Shown here: positions 18,326 to 27,332 of the stretch, one piece after another | Position numbering within the stretch: position 1 is the stretch's first letter | Layout: the number at the start of each line of letters is the position of its first letter | DNA from: Paenibacillus endoradicis | GTDB lineage: Bacteria; Bacillota; Bacilli; Paenibacillales; Paenibacillaceae | Assembly: GCF_024721975.1 (NCBI RefSeq) | Contig: NZ_JANQBB010000004.1 | Location: forward strand, 186,001 to 250,000 | Direction: 5' to 3' | Length of the DNA stretch: 64,000 nucleotides | Position numbers and translations under genes: made by a program | Notes under the pieces: generated by a model | Told to the model about the DNA's origin: nothing | The model's input: only the letters and a program-made list of their open reading frames with translations | Databases searched by the model: none

Positions 18326-19312
18326 ATGTTTCAAGTGAAAAAGGTAGGTATGCTTCTAGTATGTATAGCAATTATGGGTTCTACATTGATAGCATGTGGA
18401 AACAAAGATAATAGTTCGAACAATACACCAACATCAGAGACACAAGCAACAGCTACGCCAGCTCCTGAGCAAACAGAGGAAACAACGAGAATGTTTACAG
18501 ACTGGACAGGTCATGAGGTAGAGATACCTGTTAATCCAAAGCGCGTCATCTATCATGGAGAAGTAACAGGTGATGTTCTGGCACTTGGAGTCACTCCAGT
18601 AGGGGTGATGAAGAATGAAAATGGTGGTACGGTATATGATGACTTAATAGCTGACATTGAAGATGTTGGTTTTCCGTTAAGTTTGGAGAAATCACTAGAA
18701 ATTAATCCTGATCTAATTATTTTCTCTAATTCAGACGCTGCACAATACGAGCAGATTTCAAAAGTTGCTCCAACGGTAACTTTCAACTCCTTTGCTCCAA
18801 TTGCAGAGAGAATGCAAACATTAGGGGATTTACTGGGCAAGCAAACAGAAGCAGAAGCATGGTTAGCACGATATAACACTACAATGAAAGAAATGTGGGC
18901 ATTATTACATGAAAGTGGTATCAAGGAAAGTGAAACAGCTTCTGTATTTACAATGTATCCCGGTAATCGACTGTTTGTTATGGCTGGTGCAGGATTACCA
19001 CAATTTTTATACGAAGAGAATGGTTTTAAGCCAGTAGACAAGGTTCAAGAAATCATTGATCAAGAAATTGGTTTTGTAGAAATCTCTGCGGAATTATTGA
19101 ATGAATATGTTGGCGACAGAATATTTATATTGAATCCCGTAGACCCTGCGGCACTAGAATCAACAAATGAATTAATGGAAAGTGAAGTTTGGAAAAACCT
19201 ACCTGCTGTGAAAAGTGGTTATGTGTACAATTTTGATATTGTGAAAGCTGGTAGTGATGCACTCTCAAGAGATTGGATGATCGAAGAACTTCCAAAAGTT
19301 ATAATTCAGTAA
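18326..19312 (+). CDS. Siderophore-binding lipoprotein (FecB/FhuD type), iron ABC transporter
   Basis: 328 residues. A lipoprotein signal (hydrophobic stretch then LIAC, Cys about 24) anchors it outside the membrane; a Ser/Thr/Pro linker follows, then a class III binding protein fold with the opening DWTGHEVEIPVNPKRVI. It would capture a ferric siderophore. No permease or ATPase is encoded nearby, so it must work with components elsewhere. A Fur box and a TGTCCATTG element lie upstream and a terminator downstream. Its binding domain is strikingly similar to the C-terminal domain of the AraC regulator encoded next (shared ETASVF, NGFKPVDKV/SGFRPVDKV, GDRIF), forming a receptor/sensor pair. Confidence 0.9.
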   Translation: MFQVKKVGMLLVCIAIMGSTLIACGNKDNSSNNTPTSETQATATPAPEQTEETTRMFTDWTGHEVEIPVNPKRVIYHGEVTGDVLALGVTPVGVMKNENGGTVYDDLIADIEDVGFPLSLEKSLEINPDLIIFSNSDAAQYEQISKVAPTVTFNSFAPIAERMQTLGDLLGKQTEAEAWLARYNTTMKEMWALLHESGIKESETASVFTMYPGNRLFVMAGAGLPQFLYEENGFKPVDKVQEIIDQEIGFVEISAELLNEYVGDRIFILNPVDPAALESTNELMESEVWKNLPAVKSGYVYNFDIVKAGSDALSRDWMIEELPKVIIQ

Positions 19313-19341
19313 TAATAAATTGAAAAAAATATGTCTTTATT

Positions 19342-19378
19342 AGAAGCTCTTTAACTACGGTTGAAAAGCTTCTTTTTT
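19342..19378 (+). terminator. Terminator after the lipoprotein gene
   Basis: AGAAGCT (19342-19348) pairs with AGCTTCT (19367-19373), followed by a T-run. It lies inside the 5' part of the longest reading frame of the next gene, which argues against that longer start. Confidence 0.7.
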
Positions 19379-19397
19379 TCGTCTAAAATGATATTAT

Positions 19398-19412
19398 TGA
19401 TAATGATTATCA
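19398..19412 (+). promoter_or_regulatory. Fur box
   Basis: TGATAATGATTATCA is a perfect 15/15 match to the 7-1-7 Fur consensus. It ends 23 nt before the GTG start of the AraC-type regulator. Confidence 0.92.
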
Positions 19413-19435
19413 TCCGCAACAAAGGAGGTCACAAC

Positions 19436-21046
19436 GTGCATGTTCAATCTATCCAAGAAACATTGCGTTCTTTGTCTTTTCATTTGTTAGATATTGAACT
19501 GATGAAATATAACACTGAAGCTTTTCATCCAAAAGAGAGAGTGGATTCATATACGCTTCTTATAATAAAGAGCGGTTCGGGTTCGATCTATAAAGATGCT
19601 GTGAAATTATTGTTTTCCAGTCATAGTGCATTTCTTTTGAATCCAGGTAATTGCTATCAAATCGTAAGTGCCGATAATGAGGACGTTCAATATTATAAAG
19701 TTAAATTTTTAATAACACGGATAAACGAATTATCTCAACCCGAAGTATATAAACATGAATTATTTCCGAGTCGTAGTGAGCTACGTGTCTATCCGTTATC
19801 TCAATTAATAGATATGTCTGAGCAGCTCTATGAGAATAAAGGCAATTATGAACATATAGAATCTTTCCAACAAAATTTGAGATTTATGAAATTAATGGGC
19901 TTTGTGTTAGAACATAATATCATCTCAGAAAGAAAACCAAACTCAATTCAAGCGATAGAACGAACTGTTCAATATTTACAAGATCACTATACAGATAAAA
20001 TAACGGTTAAGTTTTTATCGCAAATGGCGGGATACCCGAATAGTCAATATTCCATTATGTTTAAGGAGTTAACTGGTCAGAAACCATTGGATTATCTAAC
20101 TGAACTCCGTATTAAGCAGTCTAAAAATTGGCTTCTTCAATCAAAAGAATCTTTGCGATATATTGCTGAGAAGGTAGGATTTGCAGATGAATATTACTTC
20201 AATCGTAGATTTCGTCAAACAACAGGTATGTCTCCAAGACAATATGCTAAAGCAATGGAACGTCAAGTTAGCGTAAAAGATTGTGCGGGGCATGAAGTTG
20301 CTATTCCATCAAAACCTTCACGTGTTATCTTTTATGGAAATTCTATGCAAGACTTATTGCCACTTGGTATCGAACCCATTGAAGGTGGATATGACGGAGG
20401 TTCTTTCAATAGAGAGAAAGCTTCGCTTATTAAGCCTGACCTAATTATCTTTGATAGGGAAGATGAACAGGAATACAAAAAAATTTCACAGATTGCTCCA
20501 ACATTACAATACAATTCGCATGATTCACTTGAAGAGCGACTGCTTACATTAGGAAAATGGTTTGGAAAAGAGTCGGAAGCTAGGCAGTGGCTTAATCATC
20601 ATGCTAATAACTCTGATCGAATGTGGAGGCAGCTACAAACCTACATTAAGCCGGGAGAGACAGCATCTGTATTTGTATATCACCGCGGTAAACGTCTGTT
20701 TGTTATGGGCAAGATTGGATTAACTTCTGTTCTCTATCATCCAAGTGGCTTTCGCCCTGTAGACAAGGTCAAGGACCTTCTTGGGGAGGAACAAGCATAT
20801 AAGGAAATATCATTATCTAATGTCCAAGATTACGCAGGAGATCGTATTTTTATGATCTGTCCTAGTGACCCCGTTTCAAGAAGAGCAATGGAGGAAACAA
20901 TCAGTAGCAATCTTTGGAAAAGCATTCCAGCTGTGCGTAATGGATTAGTGTATTTAGTAGATGAACTGACATGGAACTGTGTCGATGCCATCACTATAAG
21001 CAAGCTACTTAATCTGCTGCCAACGTTGTTAAAGCATACTTCTTAA
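19436..21046 (+). CDS. AraC-family activator fused to a siderophore-binding domain (Btr-like)
   Basis: 536 residues from GTG 19436. Order: N-terminal cupin-like part (about 1-160), AraC double helix-turn-helix (about 165-270, ending YYFNRRFRQTTGMSPRQY), then a periplasmic-binding-protein-like domain (from VSVKDCAGHEVAIP to the end). No signal peptide, so the binding domain is intracellular. This is the architecture of Bacillus subtilis Btr, which senses bacillibactin and activates its uptake genes. The frame extends upstream to TTG 19361, but that part contains a terminator and a perfect Fur box, while AAAGGAGG sits correctly before GTG 19436. Likely target: the neighbouring lipoprotein and reductase genes. 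Confidence 0.88.
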   Translation: MHVQSIQETLRSLSFHLLDIELMKYNTEAFHPKERVDSYTLLIIKSGSGSIYKDAVKLLFSSHSAFLLNPGNCYQIVSADNEDVQYYKVKFLITRINELSQPEVYKHELFPSRSELRVYPLSQLIDMSEQLYENKGNYEHIESFQQNLRFMKLMGFVLEHNIISERKPNSIQAIERTVQYLQDHYTDKITVKFLSQMAGYPNSQYSIMFKELTGQKPLDYLTELRIKQSKNWLLQSKESLRYIAEKVGFADEYYFNRRFRQTTGMSPRQYAKAMERQVSVKDCAGHEVAIPSKPSRVIFYGNSMQDLLPLGIEPIEGGYDGGSFNREKASLIKPDLIIFDREDEQEYKKISQIAPTLQYNSHDSLEERLLTLGKWFGKESEARQWLNHHANNSDRMWRQLQTYIKPGETASVFVYHRGKRLFVMGKIGLTSVLYHPSGFRPVDKVKDLLGEEQAYKEISLSNVQDYAGDRIFMICPSDPVSRRAMEETISSNLWKSIPAVRNGLVYLVDELTWNCVDAITISKLLNLLPTLLKHTS

Positions 21047-21076
21047 GTGTATAAGAAGTGAAGCATACCCATCTTT

Positions 21077-21107
21077 TGTCCAAAGTTATCATTAGATTTG
21101 TCCATTG
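21077..21107 (+). promoter_or_regulatory. Direct repeat, candidate AraC/Btr binding site
   Basis: TGTCCAAAG (21077-21085) and TGTCCATTG (21099-21107) are 22 nt apart start to start, about two helical turns, as expected for the two half-sites of an AraC-type activator. They lie upstream of the Fur box of the reductase gene; TGTCCATTG recurs at the same distance from the Fur box of the lipoprotein gene. Confidence 0.5.
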
Positions 21108-21138
21108 TATTCAAAAAGAATTCGAGTTTACAATGGAA

Positions 21139-21153
21139 TGATAATGATTCTCA
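21139..21153 (+). promoter_or_regulatory. Fur box
   Basis: TGATAATGATTCTCA, one mismatch to the 7-1-7 consensus, 43 nt upstream of the reductase start codon. Confidence 0.85.
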
Positions 21154-21196
21154 AATGTAACTATAGATTTATAAATTAGAATGAGGTGGACAACAG

Positions 21197-22234
21197 TTGA
21201 CAGAGCAACTTGAATTATATGATGTAACAATTATAGGTGGTGGCCCTGCGGGGATGTACACGGCTTTTTATAGCGGAATGCGAGATTTGAAAACTAAAAT
21301 TATTGAAGCGAGTGAAGAACTCGGTGGACGTATGCTTATATATCCAGAGAAAATGGTGTGGGATGTTGGTGGTGTTCCACCAATATTGTGTGAAAAGCTT
21401 ATTGTCCAAATGGTAGAGCAGGCGAACACTTTTGAACCTACAATTATACTGGGTCAACAGATTGTTGGATTAGAGAAGCAAGATGATGGAACCTATATTT
21501 TGGAGGCGAGCAGTGGCGAAAAGCATTGGACACGTACAGTTATACTTGCCATCGGACGAGGAATTTTAAAGATGGCTAAGCTTGAACTTACAGGAGCTGA
21601 ACGCTATGAAGTGACTAATTTGCATTATACTGTACAAGGATTGGAACCTTTTCATGGGAAACGTGTTTTAATCTCAGGAGGAGGTAATTCTGCGGTAGAT
21701 TGGGCGAATGAATTGGAATCCATAGCTAGTCAAGTTACAGTTGTTCATCGTCGTAGCCAATTTGGTGGGCATGAGAAAAATATTATTCGAATGAAAGATT
21801 CTTCAGTTAACGTACTTACTCCATATGAAGTAAGCGAATTATATAGTAGCAATGGGGCGGAGATTGATCAAGTTACACTGCGGAACATAGAGACGGGAGA
21901 AACTAGTCATCTAGAAGTGGATGCAGTCATTGTTAATCATGGCTTAGTATCTGATTTTTCGGGAATTAAAGATTGGGGCTTAGATATGGATGATTGGAAT
22001 GTATTTGTTAACCCCAAATTGGAGACAAATCTATCTGGAATCTATGCCGCAGGTGACTTTGCCTATTATGAAAGTAAGGTCAATCTTATTGCTGGCACAT
22101 TTACAGATGCTGTATTGGCATTAAACAGTGCTAAGTTATATTTGGAACCAGAAGCTCCAAAAGTAGCTTATGTATCCTCCCATAATGAGCGATTCAAGGA
22201 AAAGAATAAAGTACTAGGTGTGGTAGAAGAATAG
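21197..22234 (+). CDS. Ferredoxin/flavodoxin-NADP+ reductase, thioredoxin-reductase-like (YumC/YcgT type)
   Basis: 345 residues. FAD motif [16 protein letters not shown] near the N-terminus, NAD(P) motif [16 protein letters not shown] followed by VVHRR (about 160-190), and a C-terminal [23 protein letters not shown] motif. The redox-active CxxC of true thioredoxin reductase is absent, which is characteristic of ferredoxin-NADP+ reductase type 2. It probably supplies electrons to reduce ferric iron or its siderophore complex in the cytoplasm; its Fur box and the AraC-like repeats support that. B. subtilis ycgT is likewise Fur-controlled (known). TTG start with GAGGTGG 7 nt upstream. Confidence 0.9.
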   Translation: MTEQLELYDVTIIGGGPAGMYTAFYSGMRDLKTKIIEASEELGGRMLIYPEKMVWDVGGVPPILCEKLIVQMVEQANTFEPTIILGQQIVGLEKQDDGTYILEASSGEKHWTRTVILAIGRGILKMAKLELTGAERYEVTNLHYTVQGLEPFHGKRVLISGGGNSAVDWANELESIASQVTVVHRRSQFGGHEKNIIRMKDSSVNVLTPYEVSELYSSNGAEIDQVTLRNIETGETSHLEVDAVIVNHGLVSDFSGIKDWGLDMDDWNVFVNPKLETNLSGIYAAGDFAYYESKVNLIAGTFTDAVLALNSAKLYLEPEAPKVAYVSSHNERFKEKNKVLGVVEE

Positions 22235-22256
22235 TTAATATATCCACTATTCTATG

Positions 22257-22295
22257 AAAAACAACCGAAACGGACACGCCGTTTCGGTTGTTTTT
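22257..22295. terminator. Bidirectional terminator
   Basis: Arms AAAAACAACCGAAACGG (22257-22273) and CCGTTTCGGTTGTTTTT (22279-22295), a 17-bp perfect stem with T-runs on both strands, between the convergent reductase and lipoprotein genes. Confidence 0.92.
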
Positions 22296-22365
22296 GTTAA
22301 TAGAATGCTGACACCTTTCTCCATAGTGCTCGTTGTATTCATTAAGAGATTAGTCAGTAAAGAGG

Positions 22366-23421
22366 CTATTGGTCAAGAAGTGCTTCTTCTACTTGGTCTA
22401 ATACAAGATTATAAGCTACTGGACCAAATCCAGCGATCCATACCGTATTATCTACTGTGTAAACATTATCCTTTTGCACAGCTGTTAGATTGCGCCACAG
22501 CGAATTATCGCGAAGTTCTTTTAATGCCGACTCATTTTGAGCTTCACCGCCAGACAAAATTAAGAAAATGTGATCTGGGTTAATTTGTGGTAGTAGCTCG
22601 AGTGAGATATTTTCTAAAACTTCATTCATGACGATTCCCATTGATGCATAATCTGGACTAGGAATACCGGCAACATCATATAACATATCAGGCGAGTAGA
22701 AAGAATCATCGTCAGCAACACTTGGTGCAAATAATTGAATCAACTTATCATTCAAACGGAAAATCATGACCGTTTCACCCGCAACATCACTAGCTGCTAC
22801 ACGATTTCCTAGCTCTTTGGCGCGATCCATTAAATCATTCACAATCACTTCTGCTTCTTGCTCTTTACCTAATACTTTAGCCGTATTCTTAAACCAAGCA
22901 AGTGAACTAGGGAAATAGCTAGTCATATAAGTAGGTGCGATCTTGCTAATTTGATCATAATGCTCGGATAGTGCTTGATTGGCTAGAATAAGATCTGGTT
23001 CAGTAGATAAGAGAACCTCTTTGTCAAAGATATTAACTTGTCCTAGAGGAATAACACCATCCATTCTATCTTTTAGATAGTCAGGAAAATCCATTCCATT
23101 TTGCGTAACGATAGAATGTGGCTTCAATCCTAAAGCTATAAGATGGTCAGCATATGCATAAGTCAGTCCTGCAATACGCTGAGGTTTAGCTGGTATCTCT
23201 ACTTCTCCAAATAGACCGTCAACTACTTGTGTCTCTGATGCGTCTATTTCAGGTGTTTGTTCGGCATTTGTTGCTTCTGTTTCCTGTACAACATCTAATG
23301 GAGGTATTTCTTGTTTCGTCTGTATATTGCTGCTGCACCCTGCAATTAAGAGTAAAATCAATGCTCCTAATATAAATGCGGATAATCTTTTAGTACCAGT
23401 CATTCGTTTAAAACTATGCAT
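22366..23421 (-). CDS. Siderophore-binding lipoprotein, second iron receptor
   Basis: 351 residues. Signal peptide with lipobox LIAGC (Cys about 29), then an acidic/Thr-rich linker and a class III binding-protein domain opening VVDGLFGEVEIPAKPQRIAG. It would bind a ferric siderophore outside the membrane. Start ATG with GAGGAGA about 9 nt upstream; a Fur box lies immediately upstream of that. Divergence from the first lipoprotein (18326-19312) is large, so the two probably recognise different siderophores. As with the first, no permease or ATPase gene is adjacent. The regulator encoded just upstream on the same strand has its own binding domain and is the probable partner sensor. Confidence 0.88.
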   Translation of the reverse strand: MHSFKRMTGTKRLSAFILGALILLLIAGCSSNIQTKQEIPPLDVVQETEATNAEQTPEIDASETQVVDGLFGEVEIPAKPQRIAGLTYAYADHLIALGLKPHSIVTQNGMDFPDYLKDRMDGVIPLGQVNIFDKEVLLSTEPDLILANQALSEHYDQISKIAPTYMTSYFPSSLAWFKNTAKVLGKEQEAEVIVNDLMDRAKELGNRVAASDVAGETVMIFRLNDKLIQLFAPSVADDDSFYSPDMLYDVAGIPSPDYASMGIVMNEVLENISLELLPQINPDHIFLILSGGEAQNESALKELRDNSLWRNLTAVQKDNVYTVDNTVWIAGFGPVAYNLVLDQVEEALLDQ

Positions 23422-23439
23422 GTGTATTGTCTCCTCTAT

Positions 23440-23454
23440 TGATTATTATTCTCA
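23440..23454 (-). promoter_or_regulatory. Fur box
   Basis: On the minus strand TGAGAATAATAATCA, two mismatches to TGATAATNATTATCA, 18 nt upstream of the second lipoprotein start codon. Confidence 0.75.
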
Positions 23455-23506
23455 ATTACAATTATAGAGAAGCCAATAACAATCGTCTATTCACTATCGT
23501 ATCTTA

Positions 23507-25069
23507 TTAGATGCACAATAATGACCTCATTTGCTTGGGTGTTTCCTCAAGCAATAGACGATGAGAAAATGAGGTGTAGCTGCTAAGCACATACGATATA
23601 TCTTGGTGATATACACGGTTACGTTTAACCGCCTCTTGCGCTCTCCACCATGGTGACTCAAGCCAACGTAGTTTATCAGTTGCAGTTAAAGAAGGATGAA
23701 ACGTCAAAACAATATAATCTGCACTTAGTTTATCCATTTGCCAGCCAGACGTGATATAGTGTCGCTGCTGCTGTTCAATAAATGCAGGTGGATTAAGCTT
23801 CAAATCTTGATACAGCACTGCACCGATATGGCGAAACCCTGCAACATAGCAATCATGAGGGCGTACAAGTATAGATATTATAGTAGCATCGCCTATTAGT
23901 CCTTGTACCTCGGCTGCCTTTACCCGTGATTGTTCTTCATAAGCTGCCAACCAGTCCTGTGCCTGATGTTCATAGCCTACCGCATAGGCGATTTCCATAA
24001 GCTGACTACGCCAATCTTGTGTCTCAAAGGAGATTTTCATTGTCTCTGAAACCTTTTCAAGTTGGCGTAATTGTTCCTCGGTTGTATACTCACTCACTAA
24101 TATCAGCTCTGGCTCAGATTCCATTAGCGTTTTTAAGTCGGGCTCTTCTCCTTCGTATCGATTCAGAAATAAGGTACTGTTCAGCAAAGATGTAGATTCC
24201 TGAAATTTCCTACCAGAAGAAGCACAAGGTTCTAAACCAAGCGATAGTAGATGACCGGTATACTGGTTATTAAGCGCCGCAATTTTTGGTTTTTTTTGGT
24301 TTCGATTAATATAGACGGTTGGCGATACACCGACATGCTTTTTGAACATACGGCTAAAATATAGTGAATTACTATAACCAACCTTGCTTGCCACGTCCAC
24401 AATAGTGCCCTCTTCATTTAAAAGTAACCTTCGTGCATGCTTCATCCGTACTTCGGTCACATAGTCCTGTGAGCTTTTACCTATCGTTTGCTTAAATAAT
24501 CTGGAATAGTAGGCATGGGAAAATCCGGTTCTCTGAGCCAATTGTTCACGAGATAATGTACTGGAGTAATTTTCTTCAATATAGCGAATGACCTGATAAA
24601 TCAACTGCTCAGCGTCATAATTACCTACTTGATCTATTCGCTCTCCAACGCCTATGGCCCATTGGAGAAATAAAGCTTGCGCTTGCATGTGATTCCATGT
24701 TCCACTTTGTTGCCAAAGAGCATATAACGTTCTGATGTCCTTTTGTTCATAGGAGTGTAGTTCAAAGATTTTATTAGAGAGGAAAAGTGATGCTTCCCTC
24801 GTGTAAATATCGTTTATCGTATGGTCATAATTATGTATCTTCATTAAGAACATACGTATATTGTTGGGACAAGTTTGTTCAATCTGAAGCTGCTGGTGAG
24901 CTTGAATAACCATGCATTGTCCAGCCTTCATATGTCGAATAAAAGGCTTGTCTGTAATGATTAACTCTCCCGCATCGAGTACGACTATCAGTTGTACTCC
25001 ATCAACAACATAAGTGCATGTTGTTGGTAGCTTTGTAACAAGTTCTATTGACTCTATGATGTATAGCAT
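23507..25069 (-). CDS. AraC-family regulator fused to a siderophore-binding domain, second Btr-like protein
   Basis: 520 residues, same architecture as the regulator at 19436-21046: cupin-like N-terminal part (about 1-130), AraC helix-turn-helix pair (about 160-265, with VASKVGYSNSLYFSRMFKK), then a binding-protein-like domain (about 270-515). Cytoplasmic, no signal peptide. The binding domain lacks the usual GHEVEIP entry strand and starts directly at KPKIAALNNQYTGHLLSLG, so it is a shortened form. It probably controls the downstream lipoprotein gene, which begins 85 nt beyond its stop. No Fur box was seen directly before it. ATG start with AAGGGGG upstream. Confidence 0.86.
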   Translation of the reverse strand: MLYIIESIELVTKLPTTCTYVVDGVQLIVVLDAGELIITDKPFIRHMKAGQCMVIQAHQQLQIEQTCPNNIRMFLMKIHNYDHTINDIYTREASLFLSNKIFELHSYEQKDIRTLYALWQQSGTWNHMQAQALFLQWAIGVGERIDQVGNYDAEQLIYQVIRYIEENYSSTLSREQLAQRTGFSHAYYSRLFKQTIGKSSQDYVTEVRMKHARRLLLNEEGTIVDVASKVGYSNSLYFSRMFKKHVGVSPTVYINRNQKKPKIAALNNQYTGHLLSLGLEPCASSGRKFQESTSLLNSTLFLNRYEGEEPDLKTLMESEPELILVSEYTTEEQLRQLEKVSETMKISFETQDWRSQLMEIAYAVGYEHQAQDWLAAYEEQSRVKAAEVQGLIGDATIISILVRPHDCYVAGFRHIGAVLYQDLKLNPPAFIEQQQRHYITSGWQMDKLSADYIVLTFHPSLTATDKLRWLESPWWRAQEAVKRNRVYHQDISYVLSSYTSFSHRLLLEETPKQMRSLLCI

Positions 25070-25163
25070 AGATGGACATCCCCCTTACTCATACAACCAT
25101 TATACGTGAAACGAAGGCAAGTGTAATTCATGAGCATGAGAGATTAGTGAAGGATACGTCTGG

Positions 25164-26057
25164 TCATTCAGCTTTTTTGCCATGAAAGTAATCAATCAGC
25201 CATTTCGTAAGCTGTTTATGTGAGTTGCTAAAATATCGCTCAGAACTGTACATTAGCTCAAGGTGACGTAGTGGTGTATGTTCTGTGATTGGTATAGCTA
25301 TGATATCTGATAGTAAAGATTTTTCTCTTAGTAAACCATCGGGTTGAATCGTAACACCAACCCCACCACGAACCAATTGTAGAAGAGAAATAGCAGAGCT
25401 AGTTTCCATTACTGTTGTCAATTGAAAGCCCTGCTCTCTGCAAATTTTATCTACTATTTCACGTCCGATAAAACCTTTAGGATACATGACCAATGGGAGA
25501 TGTTCTAATTCATGTAGAGCGATTTCTTTTCTGCTAGCTAGTTCACTTGCTACATTGACGTATAAGTGATACGGTTCCGACCTAAGTGGAATTTGTACTA
25601 ATCTTTTATCTGACGTACCTTTCAAACCAATACCAATATCCACTCTATTGTTGAGTAATTCTTCTTGAATGTTGAGAGTAGATCGAGCCTGCAGTTGTAT
25701 ATTGGGATATTCGGACTTGAAATGAATAAACAAAGGAACCAGTTGGAAATCTAAATCAGAAGGCAGTACGCCAAGACGTACTGTTCCTCGCTGACCTGCT
25801 ACCAGTTCACTTATTGCATTTTTAGCATCCTGTTCTGCATGTAGCATCTTACCCCCATGCAGTCGCAATAAATGTCCAGCTTCTGTTGCTACAACCTGTT
25901 TACCAATACGATCGAATAGTGGCATAGCGAGTTCTGCTTCGAGTACACGAATTTGTTGGCTTAATGTTGGTTGTGTGATTCCAAGTGATTCGGCTGCTTT
26001 TGTAAAATGAAGATGTTCGTATACAGCCATAAAATATTGAATATGACGAGTGTCCAT
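25164..26057 (-). CDS. LysR-family regulator, divergent from a CynX-type transporter
   Basis: 297 residues. The helix-turn-helix region HFTKAAESLGITQPTLSQQI (about 17-36) and QIRVLEAELAMPLFDRIGK are typical of the CynR/CysB-like branch, followed by a two-lobed effector domain. ATG start with AAGGAG 5-6 nt upstream. It is divergent from the MFS gene at 26175 with a perfect 25-bp palindrome in the shared intergenic space, a classic LysR arrangement for self-repression and ligand-dependent activation of the transporter (inference). Confidence 0.9.
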   Translation of the reverse strand: MDTRHIQYFMAVYEHLHFTKAAESLGITQPTLSQQIRVLEAELAMPLFDRIGKQVVATEAGHLLRLHGGKMLHAEQDAKNAISELVAGQRGTVRLGVLPSDLDFQLVPLFIHFKSEYPNIQLQARSTLNIQEELLNNRVDIGIGLKGTSDKRLVQIPLRSEPYHLYVNVASELASRKEIALHELEHLPLVMYPKGFIGREIVDKICREQGFQLTTVMETSSAISLLQLVRGGVGVTIQPDGLLREKSLLSDIIAIPITEHTPLRHLELMYSSERYFSNSHKQLTKWLIDYFHGKKAE

Positions 26058-26080
26058 AAGGTCTCCTTAATTTGATAGTT

Positions 26081-26105
26081 AATTTCTATTATAATAATAG
26101 AAATT
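26081..26105. promoter_or_regulatory. Perfect palindrome, candidate LysR operator
   Basis: Arms AATTTCTATTAT (26081-26092) and ATAATAGAAATT (26094-26105) around a single central A, in the 117-bp space between divergent LysR and transporter genes. It contains T-N11-A type half-sites. Confidence 0.65.
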
Positions 26106-26174
26106 ATAGAATTGATCAATGAAGTGGTAATGATTATACTTTTGTTACACACTCAAGTACAGGAGGCAACATAA

Positions 26175-27332
26175 GTGAAAAAATATTATTTGTTGTTAGC
26201 TATTTTTGTTGCAGCATTAAATCTAAGACCGATTATTACTTCTGTTGCGCCATTGCTTGGTACTATGCAATCGAGTCTAGGAATGAATGGTCTGACAGCA
26301 AGCCTGTTAACTACACTGCCCGTATTATGTATGGGTATATTTGCTCCTATAGCAACCATTATGCGAGATCGATGGGGTCTTGAAAGAACCATATTTATAG
26401 CTCTAGCATTAATCACTGGGGCAACAGCATTACGAGGTGTTATGGGCTCTATAAGTATACTAGTTATTACAGCTCTTATTGGCGGAATAGGCATTAGTTT
26501 GGCCGGACCGTTGTTATCCGCATGTATTAAAAAATACTTTCCTAAAAATCCTGGTCTTGTGAGTGTATACTCTGTTTCTTTGACAGTTGGTGCAGCAATT
26601 GCTTCCGCTTTGTCTATACCAATCTATAATCGCAATCATCAAAGTCTTACACTGACTTTATCTTGTTGGGCAATAATAGGTGTTGTTGCATTACTAATAT
26701 GGATACGATTGATTGGTAATACGGAAAAGACGGTAGGCTCAGTAAACTCTAAGCTACCTATCCGAAATAAGCGTGCAATATTATTGACACTTTTTTTCGG
26801 ATGTATGGCAAGTATGTTTTATTCCATGACAGCATGGATATCTCCGATTGCACAGAGTTTTGGTTACAGCAAAGCCAGTTCAGCATTACTACTTACAGTA
26901 TTTACAATTGTACAAATTCCAATATCCATCATTGTTCCAGGTCTTGTATCTCGATTCGGCAAACGGCGATTCTTTCTAGTTATTTGTAGTCTATTTGAGT
27001 TTGTCGGTGTTGTGATGCTGTTATTACATCTTCCGATGATGCCTGCTATTATTTGTTTGGGAATTGGTGCGGGGGGTCTCTTCCCGCTTGCACTTATGCT
27101 GCCTATTGTTGAGACCAAGACAGCTCAAGAGGCTGGAGCTTGGTCAGCAATGTCACAGTGCGGTGGTTATATAATCGGAGCGATGGGGCCTCTGTTAATT
27201 GGAGTAATATATGATAATAGCGGTAGCTTTACACCTGCTCTTATAGTAATGCTCGTTATTATTGTTCTAATGATTGGAGTACAATTACTCATTTCTAATG
27301 GTGCTGCCGTTGTAAAGCACGCGAATAGCTAA
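26175..27332 (+). CDS. MFS transporter of the CynX/NimT type
   Basis: 385 residues with about 12 membrane segments. The opening AIFVAALNLRPIITSVAPLL is the hallmark of the CynX/YycB/NimT group (cyanate or 2-nitroimidazole transporter relatives). GTG start with AGGAGG 8 nt upstream. Regulated presumably by the divergent LysR protein. Which compound it moves, and in which direction, cannot be told; no cyanase or related catabolic gene lies next to it. No clear terminator is seen after it. Confidence 0.88.
   Translation: MKKYYLLLAIFVAALNLRPIITSVAPLLGTMQSSLGMNGLTASLLTTLPVLCMGIFAPIATIMRDRWGLERTIFIALALITGATALRGVMGSISILVITALIGGIGISLAGPLLSACIKKYFPKNPGLVSVYSVSLTVGAAIASALSIPIYNRNHQSLTLTLSCWAIIGVVALLIWIRLIGNTEKTVGSVNSKLPIRNKRAILLTLFFGCMASMFYSMTAWISPIAQSFGYSKASSALLLTVFTIVQIPISIIVPGLVSRFGKRRFFLVICSLFEFVGVVMLLLHLPMMPAIICLGIGAGGLFPLALMLPIVETKTAQEAGAWSAMSQCGGYIIGAMGPLLIGVIYDNSGSFTPALIVMLVIIVLMIGVQLLISNGAAVVKHANS

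Noticed and set aside
19361..19435. Longer N-terminus for the first AraC-type regulator
   Set aside because: This segment holds a terminator and a perfect Fur box, and AAAGGAGG lies properly before GTG 19436.
22254..22583. Plus-strand frame of 109 residues
   Set aside because: It begins inside the bidirectional terminator and runs antisense to the second siderophore-binding lipoprotein, which has a lipobox, a Fur box and family motifs.
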